NCBI GenBank assembly: GCA_037833965.1
Contig: AP031358.1
Coordinates: forward strand, 18,422,001-18,486,000
DNA: 64,000 nucleotides
Source: Marchantia polymorpha subsp. ruderalis
Taxonomy: Eukaryota > Streptophyta > Marchantiopsida > Marchantiales > Marchantiaceae
Direction of reading: 5' to 3'
Below, piece by piece: positions 12,262 through 22,905 of this stretch. The notes under the pieces were generated by a model that was not told the origin of the DNA, made no database searches, and worked only from the letters and a program-made list of their open reading frames with translations. The first letter of the stretch is position 1. Every line of letters starts with the position of its first letter. Position numbers and translations under genes: made by a program.

Positions 12262-13744
12262 CTACACAGTCACGAGCACAAACCTACTGCCATTCATCTC
12301 TTTCATTGGAAGAAATATAAGCAAGATTCAGTGTACTTTGAGAAGCAGTTGGAGCAATCTTTGGGACCATTTTTTCACGTCATGCAGTGGGTAAGATCCA
12401 GTTCAATAACTTTCTTATGAGTACATGGCAAATTAACTTAGTTTTAAAATGAGGAGAGGTTTTCATACTAACATGATATTTGGGAAGTATGATATAATGA
12501 TTTTGATGCGAAAAGAGTGATAGTTGGAAACCGTAATTCAGAAGTTAATGTCACCTCCATGTCACGGGGACACGTGGTATATGTCGTAAATAACAGTTTT
12601 GATACTCGGTTTGTGGCCGCAAAGTTTTCTCAGAATTAATTCTTGCGAAAAATATCGCTTGTATTATTTTTGTATTTCGATGAGTTACGCTTCCAGCACA
12701 TTTGTAATTATAATTATCAAAGAAGATTGTAAAAACTTATGATTTATACCTAAACAATTTTTACGGATTTTACATTTTTTTTCAGAACAAGCTTTCTTAC
12801 ACAAAACGAAATTCTCCATAGTAGTACATTATACAAATTAAATGCAAATATTTGATTTTAAATTTTCAGTTCTCATTCATGCACATTAATTTGAATGTTA
12901 ACATATTTTTTGTAATATTCACACTTGTTAAATATATAAATTTTTAGCTTGAGATTTTATGGTCATGAAATGCTTAATTTTTTATTAATCGAATTAGCTT
13001 GTACAAATTACAAAACAATTACATTGTTTTGCAATGATAGTGAACAGTTCGATTTTCTAGAAACGGTGGGCGCTGTATGAGAAACTGCTACTCTCATTGA
13101 CCCCTGATAGGAAGAAGCGCTCAACCTATTCCTTGCTTCTGGACGTGTGTGCGAGATGCTGTACTGTTGTGCCTGCAAAAGTCTGCAGGTTCTCGCAAAT
13201 GATGAACGGATTCAATTCGATTTCTAGATGTGATCCACGAAAAGACTTCCAGGGCCGATCAGTTACTGTGTCACAGAATAAAGTTCAACATGTGATATAC
13301 TCCATGACACAGTGACGCCGGCGTCATGTAATTTCCGCACAGTTCAAATCAGCAGCGGTTTATGAAGATCCGTGGGAACGAGTCAGGACAAAGCACTTAT
13401 ACAGTCAAACCATTTCTGGTACGTTTTGCAAGTACCTGTTTCCAATTTTTAAAACGAGAGGAAAACGTTGCTGCAATTTGTAGTTTAAGACTATTTTTGC
13501 GAGAGCCACAGATCTCTATGCTTTCAATTTCAGGAGCTAAAAGGAGGCAATATTTTCCACCTTCCCGAATTTCGATTTTGCTAACGTCAACATGAAATGT
13601 GACCGTGGTTTTACTGGTGAGAACAACATCTTCATCAGGGTATACTACTCAACGACATCCACCTCCCAAATCCGCACTATATACGAAGAGCTCACAATTG
13701 GCTGCAAACCTCTTTCTCATTGTACGAGGTTTGCAGCTAATTAA
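12262..13744 (+). other. Exon-like segments of an unrecognised plus-strand gene, probably decayed
   Basis: Several protein-like pieces are bounded by plausible splice sites. 12262-12390 gives KPTAIHLFHWKKYKQDSVYF and ends at a gtaag donor. About 13062 gives KRWALYEKLLLSLTPDRKKR after a tctag acceptor. 13353-13418 gives AVYEDPWERVRTKHLYSQTI before gtacg. 13534 onward, after ttcag, gives ELKGGNIFHLPEF and, one frame later, NVNMKCDRGFTGENN to a TAA at 13742-13744. The frame change inside the last piece (near 13575) argues for a broken gene. I cannot assign a family. Confidence 0.35.
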
Positions 13745-14132
13745 GATTGTGAGGATAATATCCACAGTAATGATTGCCTTTTGTATTATGCAGTTCGCAT
13801 TGAGTACTTATACCGAGAGTGCAAGCGCTTCCATTTCTAGGAACAGTTTGCAAGCTTAGTCTTGATTTGCACCTGCACGAAGCACTCTCTGTACATGCAA
13901 GAGCTCAGAAGTTGGAACTATGTCATCTTTTCTGTGAGTATAATTGGATCTGGTTATGTGTGAGGAGTCTCTTCCCTTACTACATGCATCTCAACCGTTT
14001 TGTTTACTTATGCTTATTCTTGGACTACTTCTTCAGACTGATCCCTGTCTAAGCTACTAACCAGATTGTTGTGATTGATTTCAGGCTGTCTCTTTTGGAA
14101 ACGGTGCACCATCTTTCACCAAATATTTGAAC

Positions 14133-14171
14133 TCCTTTCCATTTCCATATGTAATATGGAAATGGAAAGGA
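14133..14171. repeat. Perfect 18-bp hairpin with 3-base loop
   Basis: An 18-base arm starting TCCTTTCCATTTCC at 14133 is followed by GTA (14151-14153) and its exact reverse complement to 14171. Nothing codes across it. It could form a tight stem in RNA or DNA. Confidence 0.9.
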
Positions 14172-14486
14172 TCTCAATTAATCATTGCTAAGAGATATCG
14201 AATCTCTTCCACAGACTCTTGCAAATCTACTTCGCCAGATTTGTACAGTTTAACCTGCATTTGTAGGTTGTAAAATCCATTACCTAACTCTCCTTTTCCT
14301 TGTCATCGACATGAGTATTAGCAAAAGTATTCGTTCGCTGGAAAATAACATTGAGTGAAATTCTGTCGAGGCTGAAATCATAGCGTTGATCTTTACTTGA
14401 TTCTTTGCAGTGGTTCGAGTTGATCCAGCGATTCGGTTGACAGTCTGAAATGTAAACTTGTTCTAATTAAAGGACGACCATGAATC

Positions 14487-14566
14487 CATCTAGATTACAA
14501 AGTGTATTATCATATCGACTGTAATAATACAATCTATATGATAATACACTTTTTGTAAGCTAGATG
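14487..14566. repeat. 80-bp foldback (MITE- or miRNA-precursor-like)
   Basis: The outer arms start CATCTAG at 14487 and end CTAGATG at 14566. Arms of 29 and 31 bases pair with one mismatch and a two-base bulge around a 20-base loop (14516-14535); the inner 17 bases of each arm pair perfectly. It is too short for a coding transposon, and I see no clear target duplication. Confidence 0.85.
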
Positions 14567-17500
14567 TTTAGTGTCTCATTGCGCTTGTGTTGTTTAGTGA
14601 TTGCAGAACTCTCTGTGTGTAGTGTGGAGTGTCATGTGGACAAGGATCTCTCCAGAAAGGCGTTTTGCGATGTTCATGAGTTCTCACCATACGTGTTAAT
14701 AATCAACAAATCATTCATGTTGAACACAGGTCAATAAAAACAGTTGAAATATTTTTCGATCACATTTTTGGAAATGACGAGTATTTCAGTATTGAAGTGT
14801 TTCTATCTTCATATTCAAGAAGAGATGTTATTGAGATGGATCACGTTAAAGTTATTCATCGTCAAGGTTTCTTACTCCACCCTAGACTATCTTAAACATT
14901 AATATTCCGTTCCAAATGTTATCCGCTCTTTTATCCCGGGCAATCATTCATTGTTAAGGTTTCATTATCAATAAGGAAATTTCACATCTTTGCTATCAAT
15001 GTATATATCTATTTTTTTTCCGATACCTTTTTTTTACACTCAGCATCATTAGTCGTAGTTTTTCTTTCCAAATTCACTGAAAATGCAGGTTTGCCATCAG
15101 ATTTTTTGTCATTCAGAAGAGTACCATAGTTATCTGTGTTTTTCTCCTTCATGATAGGTTTGGTTGTTGCAATTGTGCATTTCCTATCTCCTTCCGTTGT
15201 TACCACACCAGCATTCTTCTCTGACACACAGCTGAACTCATCTTCCGATTGAGATTCTGGTGATGATCATGGACGATGTGACGTGAGCCACAATGATCGA
15301 CTTCCTGCGCCTAGGAAATGACGGGCTTCTTTGTTCGAGCATGAGCCTATAATTGACTCAGATCTTTCAAGACCTCGTAAGACTATTAACAATTGTGGTA
15401 ACGACATTTGTGCTCTACGTTAAGAGTATTTGTAACTGAACGTCCACAAGCAGTCGAATTGCAAGAGCTTTCCTGCTAAGAAACTAACAAATATACACGT
15501 GACAGTTCTGAGCATGCTAGCGATTAAAAATGTGCAAAGATCACGGCCAGCACAAGCATGTAATCGGGTTGTAGCACGAAGAATACGAAGTGAATACGGA
15601 CAAAACGAAAGGAGTTTTATATTTGCATAATGGTCTGAACATATGCTTGTCCATTGCACAATAGGATTCTAACCTCTTCTAAATCCTGACATGTCAAAAT
15701 TCCACAACGAAAGCCTTTATACATGCACTTCTCTCACACCCATGCATGCCCATCTTTTTCTAAACTCACGTATTTCACCTGATACGTATGGCAGTTCAGT
15801 CCATGGTCAATGATGTTCTACTACGAGTTCTTGTAATTGCTTGTAATTATTCTTGTAACGAATCCGGGTTAGTAAAAGCATTGCGGCTCTTTGTTGAAAA
15901 GTGACTTCTCACCGTGTACACTTCATGGACCACAATAGGTAACTTACCTCACTTCGGCGAAGAATTTTAGAAAAATTAGAAGGAAGGAGTAAGTAACTAC
16001 GCCCATTCATTTTAACTGTGATATCATTTTGGGACCTGAGAAATTGAGCTCTTGCATGATGAAGATGGGAGCCATGGTAAATCTGACTAACTTAACTTAG
16101 GGAACAATTTCTTTTTTTCATTGAAGTGGAAACCAAGCACAACAGATCATAACTATCAGTGACCCTTCGGAGGGATCTATCGAGTAAAATGGATTATATT
16201 GGGTCCCATCAAGCATTCAGCATTCTGATGGGTCCCATCAAGTAAAATTCTCCTCATTTTCCAGACGGTTGCATTTTTCCGTGTGGCCAGTTTGTGCATG
16301 GCCTTCATGCCTCCACGTAATTTCCTGAAATAGATCAAATTCTTCTAATTCTAGAATAATGCAAGTATGAATAAGGTAAATGTGTTGATCTATTGGAATG
16401 TTTAGTGTATCAATGACATGTTGTCACAAAATTATTTTTTATCAAAATTAATCATACATATCGAATTTTCAATGGAATTATGTAATTATTATCATTTTTA
16501 TTTTTGAATTAGTATGAATGAAGAGTTAGAATATAAATTTTCAAGAAAAATTGAAGCTGAATTGGTTTAAGTTATTTTGGAAAAACACACGACATTCTTG
16601 AAAATAATGAATCGTTTATGTATTCACTTTTCTATGATGATAAGGTTAAAAGTCATGATATACATCTTCTTCTCTAAAAATATTATTTTGATATCTATTA
16701 AAATTTAAGTGAATTAGACATTAAACAATGTCTTCAAACAGTTTAAAAATGTTTTCAGAAGAAACCTGGCTATGTTTTATATTTTTTATCATATGCACAT
16801 CTTATGATTAGTATCTATCATGAAAGATTGGAATTAAGAGAGTATCCAAAGATATTAAAAAAATAGCTCTAGGTCAAAGTTATAGATAATTAATTAATAT
16901 GTGTATTTGTAAATAAATTCAAATTTTTTTTTATTTTAAAATGTTTTGGATCTCAACAACATGATAGTTAGAATTTTATAGAAAATTCATTTCTAATGAA
17001 AAAAATATGATTTTTAAGAACTTGAGGGATACAAAGAAATAAAATTTTAAAAATATTTCAATTTCAAATATCTGGTTTTTCTAATGATTAGGAACTAATT
17101 TTTTAAACTAATTATTTACTGGTGATGACTATTTGATTGTCAAAAAATTACATTAGGTATTTTATATTTCACGGCATCCATGTGATTAAAAGCTCATTCC
17201 CATATTAATTGTACATCAAGTTGTCCTGATTGAGGTTAAAAATAATTCAAAAAACGATTTATTCTTTTCCATCAAGTTATCTCATAAACTTGTGATTTTT
17301 CCCCAAAAATATCATTATTTGTATAACTTAGTTTGAATATTTAAAATCAATGAATTTTAATATGTTCTTCATGCGTTTGTAGTGATTTTTATGATGGTTC
17401 ATTCATTTTCTTGCGTTAATGATTATTCAATTTCATCAACGTAAAACAATATCAATTTGAAAATTTTTTTATTGCTTCATTGCATGTGATTTCATTAACA

Positions 17501-17612
17501 GAATATTTGTTGATTAAATTAAACATTTCAATTTTATCAACTGAATAATTTATCGTCATATCTTTACAAATTTCATATTTTAAATCTTGTTTTAACTTCA
17601 CTCTTGTTCATG
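14567..17612. other. Intergenic DNA, no convincing gene
   Basis: The region moves from mixed composition (to about 16300) into AT-rich sequence. A lysine/glutamate-rich minus-strand frame at 15009-15227 and another at 15420-15659 lack domain or splice support. A short repeated phrase GGGTCCCATCAAG occurs twice near 16200-16240. I see no RNA gene. Confidence 0.5.
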
Positions 17613-17617
17613 GAAAA
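17613..17617. repeat. Target-site duplication, left (GAAAA)
   Basis: GAAAA directly precedes the TGTAATAACC terminus and is repeated at 22901-22905, directly after the element's terminal CCACA. Confidence 0.7.
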
Positions 17618-17710
17618 TGTAATAACCCACTAAAGGCTAAAACTGCAATATAGTGGTAGAAAGGTCGAACCCACAGGGACAGAGGAACACACAGGTTACA
17701 AAGTGTCACG

Positions 17711-18300
17711 TTTAACAGACTATTGAGGAGTTTGAATTCTCAGGCGACTGTCACTCCAAGAAATACTGCAAGTGTCCACTCGGAGCGCACTCGGAGGTCG
17801 CACAGTGCAGCGTAACACACACACACACACCTGAAACTACAGAAACACAACCCAGAGATTCGTTAGGACCTCTACTCAAGATTTCGGGGAGAAGGTCTCT
17901 CAAGAGTACACTCAGCGAAGCTGCGGGTAGTGACTCCCAACTCCGGCTTTTACAACCCTTCCACTAGCTTTCTGCTAGCGTAGGGAACCCGGTTTGGACT
18001 GCCTACTTCGGATCGAAGTCACTCATACGCGGTGAACAACACTCTCAACTCACAAAACGCGCAGAGAACACAGGTCCGCACGGAAGGACTCACTGAGAAA
18101 CGTTCCAATAACACACCATAACAGTCTATTGAAGAGTTTGAATTCTTAGGCACTTGTCATTCCCAGAAATACTACAGGGGTTACCCTGAAGGCACCTGCT
18201 GCAGCGTAACCTGAATTTACAACCAAGGCCTACACGAAGTAGCAAAACTTCACTTTGGCATTCAGGGGAAAAATCCCGAAGGAGTACAATCAGGAACAGT
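17711..18300. repeat. Diverged internal duplication within the element
   Basis: A module starting AACAGACTATTGAGGAGTTT at 17711 recurs in altered form at 18120 (AACAGTCTATTGAAGAGTTT), about 409 bases later, and stays recognisable through GCAGCGTAAC. A CA microsatellite (about 17814-17830) sits inside the first copy. Confidence 0.65.
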
Positions 18301-18624
18301 CACTCGAAAGTGTAGGGGCGAAACTTTTCAAGTATCTAACTCGTAACTGGCTCTAAGCATCGGACATCACCCGCGGGTGTAGATTCAAACTACTCAAGTC
18401 TCTAACCAATGTACTAGCTCTGAACATTCGGCCGAAGGCCTTCAGCTATACAATGCGGATCGCTAAGGTGTAGCTCCTCGTGCGTGGTGACAGTGCTAAG
18501 GACACAAACACGCAGAGAAAATGAGTTTCTGATCTGCACTTCCGAAACTGGAAAAATCCCAAGGCAAGACGCCTTGAACTACTTTATACCTTCCAAGTCC
18601 TAACTAACACTACACTGCACTACG

Positions 18625-19405
18625 CTACACGCCGGCACGGAACCACGCTACACTACACTCCGCGGAACCTGTGCTTCGCCTCCTGCGCGACGGACTGCCG
18701 CGCACTAACTCCCTACCCTGCCAGTCTTCAGCTCGACTGCGCAGTCCCAAACGCTGCAACACCGCGGAAACCTCCGTCTCAAGGGTGGACATGGTGTCTC
18801 GCGCCTTCGATAGAAAAGAGTCCAACTTCTTCGCTACCCGCCGCCGACTCCGACTGTCACCTGCCAACAACCCAGCTGCACGAAGCTCTAACTCACGCAC
18901 TGTGAGTTTCTCCTGCGCCGCCACTTCCCAGTGGGCGTAGCCCTTGAGACAGTGGGCGACTCGCCTCGCCATCTCTTCCTTCGTGCGATCTGCCTCTCGC
19001 CTGCGATCGTCTTCAATTACTACCAACTGCGATTCGGCCTCCGCACGCTGAGCTCTCAATTCTCCGCACTCCGACTGCAGCCTGCGGATTAAATCCTCAT
19101 CCGCCTGTTGTGCGAGCTGACACTCCTCCAACAACCGCGTCTGTCGCACGAGCTCCTCTAACAGAACCTGATTCTGAGTCTTCTTAGAAATCAGTGCTTC
19201 TGTGGTCTTCACCAGATCCTTGGTGAGCTCGTCTAGTCTCTCCTTCTTCACCTTGTCGTAGTGAGTGTGCGTCTTCCGCACGAGATTGTACTGTCCTCAC
19301 AAGCAGTCATACTGCTCCCGCAGCTCTTTAAGTTCCCGGTCCACCCGAGCTAGCAGCTTGCTGGTGTGGACTTTAGTGCGAGTTCGCCTGCGCACTAACT
19401 CGACG
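18625..19405 (-). pseudogene. Coiled-coil protein of the mobile element (gag-like?), one in-frame stop
   Basis: The frame is open for 218 residues from 19281 to 18625 and continues upstream past a single TGA near 19295 to about 19405. The product is strongly charged with heptad-like leucines (for example LLEELVRQTRLLEECQLAQQ and LRAQRAEAESQLVVIEDDRR), so a long coiled coil is likely, followed by a basic serine/arginine tail. It lies in the same orientation as the other ORFs of the element. Long coiled coils occur in structural proteins of some retroelements, but no nucleocapsid zinc knuckle is visible, so gag identity is only inferred. Confidence 0.5.
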
Positions 19406-19766
19406 TAGGACCCAACTGGCGAAAAATCCCGACACTTTCCCGATCCCGACACAATCCCGATCCCGACACTGATTCTGTGGATCCTCCTTCGTCATCATCC
19501 GAAGGAAGGATTTCGGTCGCCATTGATTGCGTTGGCGACTGGCCCGAGTGGGGCTGCGTGGGGGCTGCGGGTTCTGCCGCCGATGGCGCTCCTGCAGCTT
19601 CGCTGCTCCCTGCTAAAATGTCCAAGGCGGTGGGTGAATGTGGCCGTGCCACAACCCCATCATCCGCCTGGCGTGCGTCGATCGTCACTCCTTCGCCGCC
19701 GGCGTCCGCTGCCGAAGGTGATCGAGCGAAATGTGTCTGCATGGGGTGCAATTGTGCATCGCGCAC
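19395..19766 (-). pseudogene. Low-complexity acidic/alanine-rich linker ORF of the element
   Basis: A 123-residue frame rich in Ala, Ser, Pro and acidic residues (DDDEGGSTESVSGSG) ends where the coiled-coil frame begins, one frame away. It probably formed the disordered linker between the upstream gag-like region and the coiled coil, now separated by frameshifts. I recognise no family. Confidence 0.35.
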
Positions 19767-19844
19767 TCATCTGTCCTGCGGACAGACAATCCGCTCCTCC
19801 GTTAGGTCCTGCTCCCTCAATCGGTCCTAGGCGAGGGATGCGTC

Positions 19845-22690
19845 TGGCCTACGCGTAGGAGCAATTCCCGGCGCATTATCCGCCGCAGGCGCAGCGCCGA
19901 AGGAGTCTACCGCCGAAGGCGATAGAGCCGAAGGCCGCCCGCCCGATGTACCTTGGCCCGAAGGCCCTTCCGCCGAAGGCGCATCTTCCGGCGGATTCCC
20001 TGCCGAAGGTGCGACTTCCGCACGCTGCCTGCTTGTAACTCGGTGGCGCGAAGGCCTTGGCCCGAAGGCCCTGGCGCAAATCCCGGCGCGTTGTACGCCG
20101 GAGGGCCTTGCCCCAAAGGCCCTTGACCCGAAGGCGGATCTTCCGCCGGCTCCTTCCTCTTACTACGTTGTACCGGGGGTGAATCCTGCCTACTCGTAGG
20201 CGGCCACCTGTGCGTAGGCGAACTTTCTCTGCCTACGCGTAGGCAGAGGTCCACGTCTGCAAGAGGTCGCCTGTGCGTAGGCGGCACACTCGTCCGCACC
20301 GCACGTAGTAACTCCTGACCCGAATGCCGTCTCTCGTCCGCCGGAGGCGTAGCGTGGTCCACCGCTCCTGAGGACGTCCACGCACTCCCGTCCTTCTCCG
20401 GGGACGCACTTCCCTTCTCCGTGGCGATCGTCGCCGTGTCCGCGATGCTGGCTGGTAACACAAGCCTGCGCGCCTTCTACTTCGGCCTGCTGCACACTTC
20501 GTGCAGTGGCCGCTGCCTTATGGGAGCAGTGGGTTCTCGATGTTGCTCCTCCTCCGGTTCCTCTCTCCATCTTCGTTTCCGCGGCACTCTTGCTGCGGGC
20601 GTGTTTCTTCCCTCGTCCCGCTGAGTCGGTGGAGTAGAAGTTGGCGAATCCTCTGCGTCGGTGTCGACTTCGTTATCCCGCACATACTTCCCGGGATGGT
20701 CGACGGACAATGGCGGAAAACGAGCAAGCTCCGCCGTGGTCAAACAATTCCTCTGTCGATAAAAGTTTATCAAGAAATGGGAGAGGTGATTGAGAGTTCC
20801 TCCTTTCTTCTCATATGCGTGCTGTCGCATCACCCTATGTAGGATGCGCGCCTAGTGAACTGGAGCTCCGGCTAATGTGAGCTCCACAAACGACACCTGC
20901 CACAACGTGATGTACGAAGTGCGGTGCGGCTACAACAATTGCAGCAGCGCCGCCGCTACAGTCCTGCGGAAACGATCTTTGTAGTCGCGGGTCTTGTACC
21001 CGTTCTTGGAAGACCTCCCCCGCTTGAACAATTCCACGAATTGCGCTTCGTCCTGCTTCGACACCTTGACGCTCTCACTATCAAACAGGAGGTACCCGTC
21101 GTTGCCGGCACACCTCCCCAATGCCTGTGCCCAATTGTGGACGGTCCACCTATCTACATGCAGACGCAATCCGCGCGTAGGTTGTCGCTCCGCGTCTAGC
21201 CATTCGCGCACCATGTCTACACACACGTAATTCCACCCCCACAGCAAGAAATCAAGTTTTCTTGCAATCAGCCGTTCCTCAAAAGCCCGCAACCCGTTCT
21301 GTGGAAGCCGGAGTGGCATCATCCGCAGCCTGTTCAACCTCGACATTGCGTTCTTGAAATCAACTGGCGCAGCAACTCTCTCTCTGCTCTACTCGAGCTT
21401 CTTGCTCGCGCTTCTGCCTCCTCTGCAAACTCTAATTTCTCTCAATTCCAAATCGCGCGCACTCAATTCTCTCTCAGCCACCGAGTAATTCTCCGCGCGG
21501 CGATGTCTAGAGTGTCTAACAGCTAGCAGGTGGACGCGCGCAGCTCGCACTAGAAAGTGAAATCGCAAATTTAAGAATGATGCGTTCTCCGTCTCCTTGT
21601 TGAAGGTCATGGTCGGCTCTCGGTCGTGAAGGTCGGATCACTTGATGGCCGCGCCGGCTCCGCGCTATAACGGCCTCCTCTCTCACGCGCGCCTTCACGC
21701 TCCGCCGACGCCGACTTAACTCACACGCTCGAATTGGCAATTTGAACTCCGCTAGCGTACTACGCCGCGGACATGGGTGCGCAGCGCCGAAGGCGGATTT
21801 CTCGCCGGCGCGCCACATTTGTTCGTACTTAACTTTGGCCAGTCCCGCTCCGCCGAAGGCGATCGTCCGCGCATAGGACAAAAATCAAACTCCCTTCTGC
21901 GTAGGCGGAATCCCCGGCGGAATCTCCGCCGGCGCAGAACTTCATCTGCCTATGCGTAGGCGCTCGCCTACGCGTAGGCGAATTCCGTCCTCGTATCAGA
22001 CGTTCGTCCGCGAAGGTCCTTCGCCGTAGGCGCAGCGCCGAAGGCGGCTGTGCCGAAGGCGTTGACTGCGGTCAACGGACTCCGTCTAGTCTGTCCATTT
22101 CTCTCGCCTCTCTGTCGGCGCTCTTGTCACCGTAAACCTGACCAGCCGAAGGCGCACTCGTCCGTCCCGTCTGTACAGTCCGTACGGTCCGTACGGATTT
22201 TACTACTCCGTAAAATTTGGTTCCTCGCCCATCCGCGATGCGCTGGCGCCGAAGGCGCCGTACAATTTCCAACCCCGAAGCCGCATTTCTAGGGCCGAAG
22301 GCGGGCTTCCCGCCGACGCCGAAGCGCCTGTGCGTAGGCGGCCTTCGCGTCCGCCTGTGCATAGGTGTCATTCCTCCCCGCCTACGAGTAGACAACATTC
22401 GCGGCGGACATCCCGCCGTCGTTAAACCCTATTTCGCCTACGCGTAGGCGGACTTCCCTCGTCCGCGCATAGGACAAACTTTCCTCGCCTACGAGTAGGC
22501 GAGAATCTGCGTATCTTGCGACCTTCATAACTCCCGGAGTCCTCCTCCGTTCGTGGCGTTCTTGGGCTCGTTAGAATCAGCGCGTTGAGCTCTTTCCAAC
22601 GAGACCCTAACCAAGTCGAGGCGTTTGGGAATTGATCAGATTCTGAAGGATTTCTCTAGCGCCGAAGGCGGATTTCGCGCCTTGTGCCGA
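19845..22690. repeat. Dispersed short palindromes: GCCGAAGGC and CGCCTACGCGTAGGCG families
   Basis: GCCGAAGGC (a GCC/GGC stem on a GAA loop) occurs exactly at 19912, 19927, 19972, 21786, 21852, 22037, 22052, 22145, 22248, 22294 and 22661, with more one-base variants. A second palindrome, CCTACGCGTAGG, occurs at 19848, 20232, 21967 and 22437, at two sites as the full 16-base CGCCTACGCGTAGGCG (21965, 22435), plus variants with TACTCGTA, TACGAGTA and TATGCGTA centres. Spacing is irregular, so this is neither a satellite nor a CRISPR array. Confidence 0.85.
19907..21610 (-). pseudogene. Gag-like element ORF interrupted by four in-frame TAG codons
   Basis: One reading frame stays protein-like from 21610 down to 19907, broken by TAG at 21389, 20930, 20852 and 20477 and ended by TAG at 19907. 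In order it gives REIRVCRGGRSASKKLE, then VAAPVDFKNAMSRLNRLRMM, a compact domain with WTVHNWAQALGRCAGNDGYL and SSKNGYKTRDYKDRFRRTVA, then HRTSYITLWQVSFVELTLAG, ARILHRVMRQHAYEKKGG and FLINFYRQRNCLTTAELARF. A basic, proline-rich disordered tail ends in the palindrome-rich region. The conserved-looking block across three stops shows these were once one protein. I believe it belongs to an uncharacterised repetitive plant element family, but I cannot name it. Confidence 0.55.
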
Positions 22691-22900
22691 AGGGGGACTC
22701 CTTCAGAGCCCGTGTTTAGGGCGGCGCCTGTTCCAGACATTGCACCCAACTCCTGGATTCTACGAGATCTTTCGAGATTCTCCAAGATCCTCCAGTTTCA
22801 CTCTATTTTGATACACCAATGGCTATTTACACTGCTGCCGCGGTGCAGTTTTTCAAAAATGTTTTAAATCCCTCAAAAATACCAAAAGTGGGGTACCACA

Positions 22901-22905
22901 GAAAA
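22901..22905. repeat. Target-site duplication, right (GAAAA)
   Basis: GAAAA follows the terminal CCACA of the element and matches 17613-17617. Confidence 0.7.

Larger units (their letters stand above)
17618..22900. mobile_element. GC-rich 5.3 kb mobile element of unassigned class
   Basis: The element begins TGTAATAACCCACT and ends with the imperfect inverse AGTGGGGTACCACA (13 of the outer 20 bases pair), flanked by the 5-base direct repeat GAAAA. Composition switches sharply from AT-rich to GC-rich at the left edge and back over the last 200 bases. TG...CA ends with a 5-bp duplication are typical of LTR retroelement integration, but I find no pair of direct LTRs and no reverse transcriptase, integrase or protease. 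It carries decayed minus-strand ORFs (gag-like, coiled coil), a diverged internal duplication (17711 and 18120) and many short palindromes between 19.8 and 22.7 kb. It could be a very long solo LTR, a large non-autonomous retroelement, or a DNA transposon with weak terminal inverted repeats. Confidence 0.7.

Noticed and set aside
19477..20842. Several 60-117 residue plus-strand frames in the GC-rich element
   Set aside because: They are antisense to the protein-like minus-strand frames and arise from high GC content with few stop codons.
19845..22690. CRISPR-like repetition of GCCGAAGGC
   Set aside because: Spacing is irregular, units are 9-16 bases, and the setting is a plant nuclear element.
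17618..22900. Ordinary LTR retrotransposon with two LTRs
   Set aside because: The first few hundred bases do not recur as a direct copy near the right end; the only internal duplication (17711/18120) lies within the left part.
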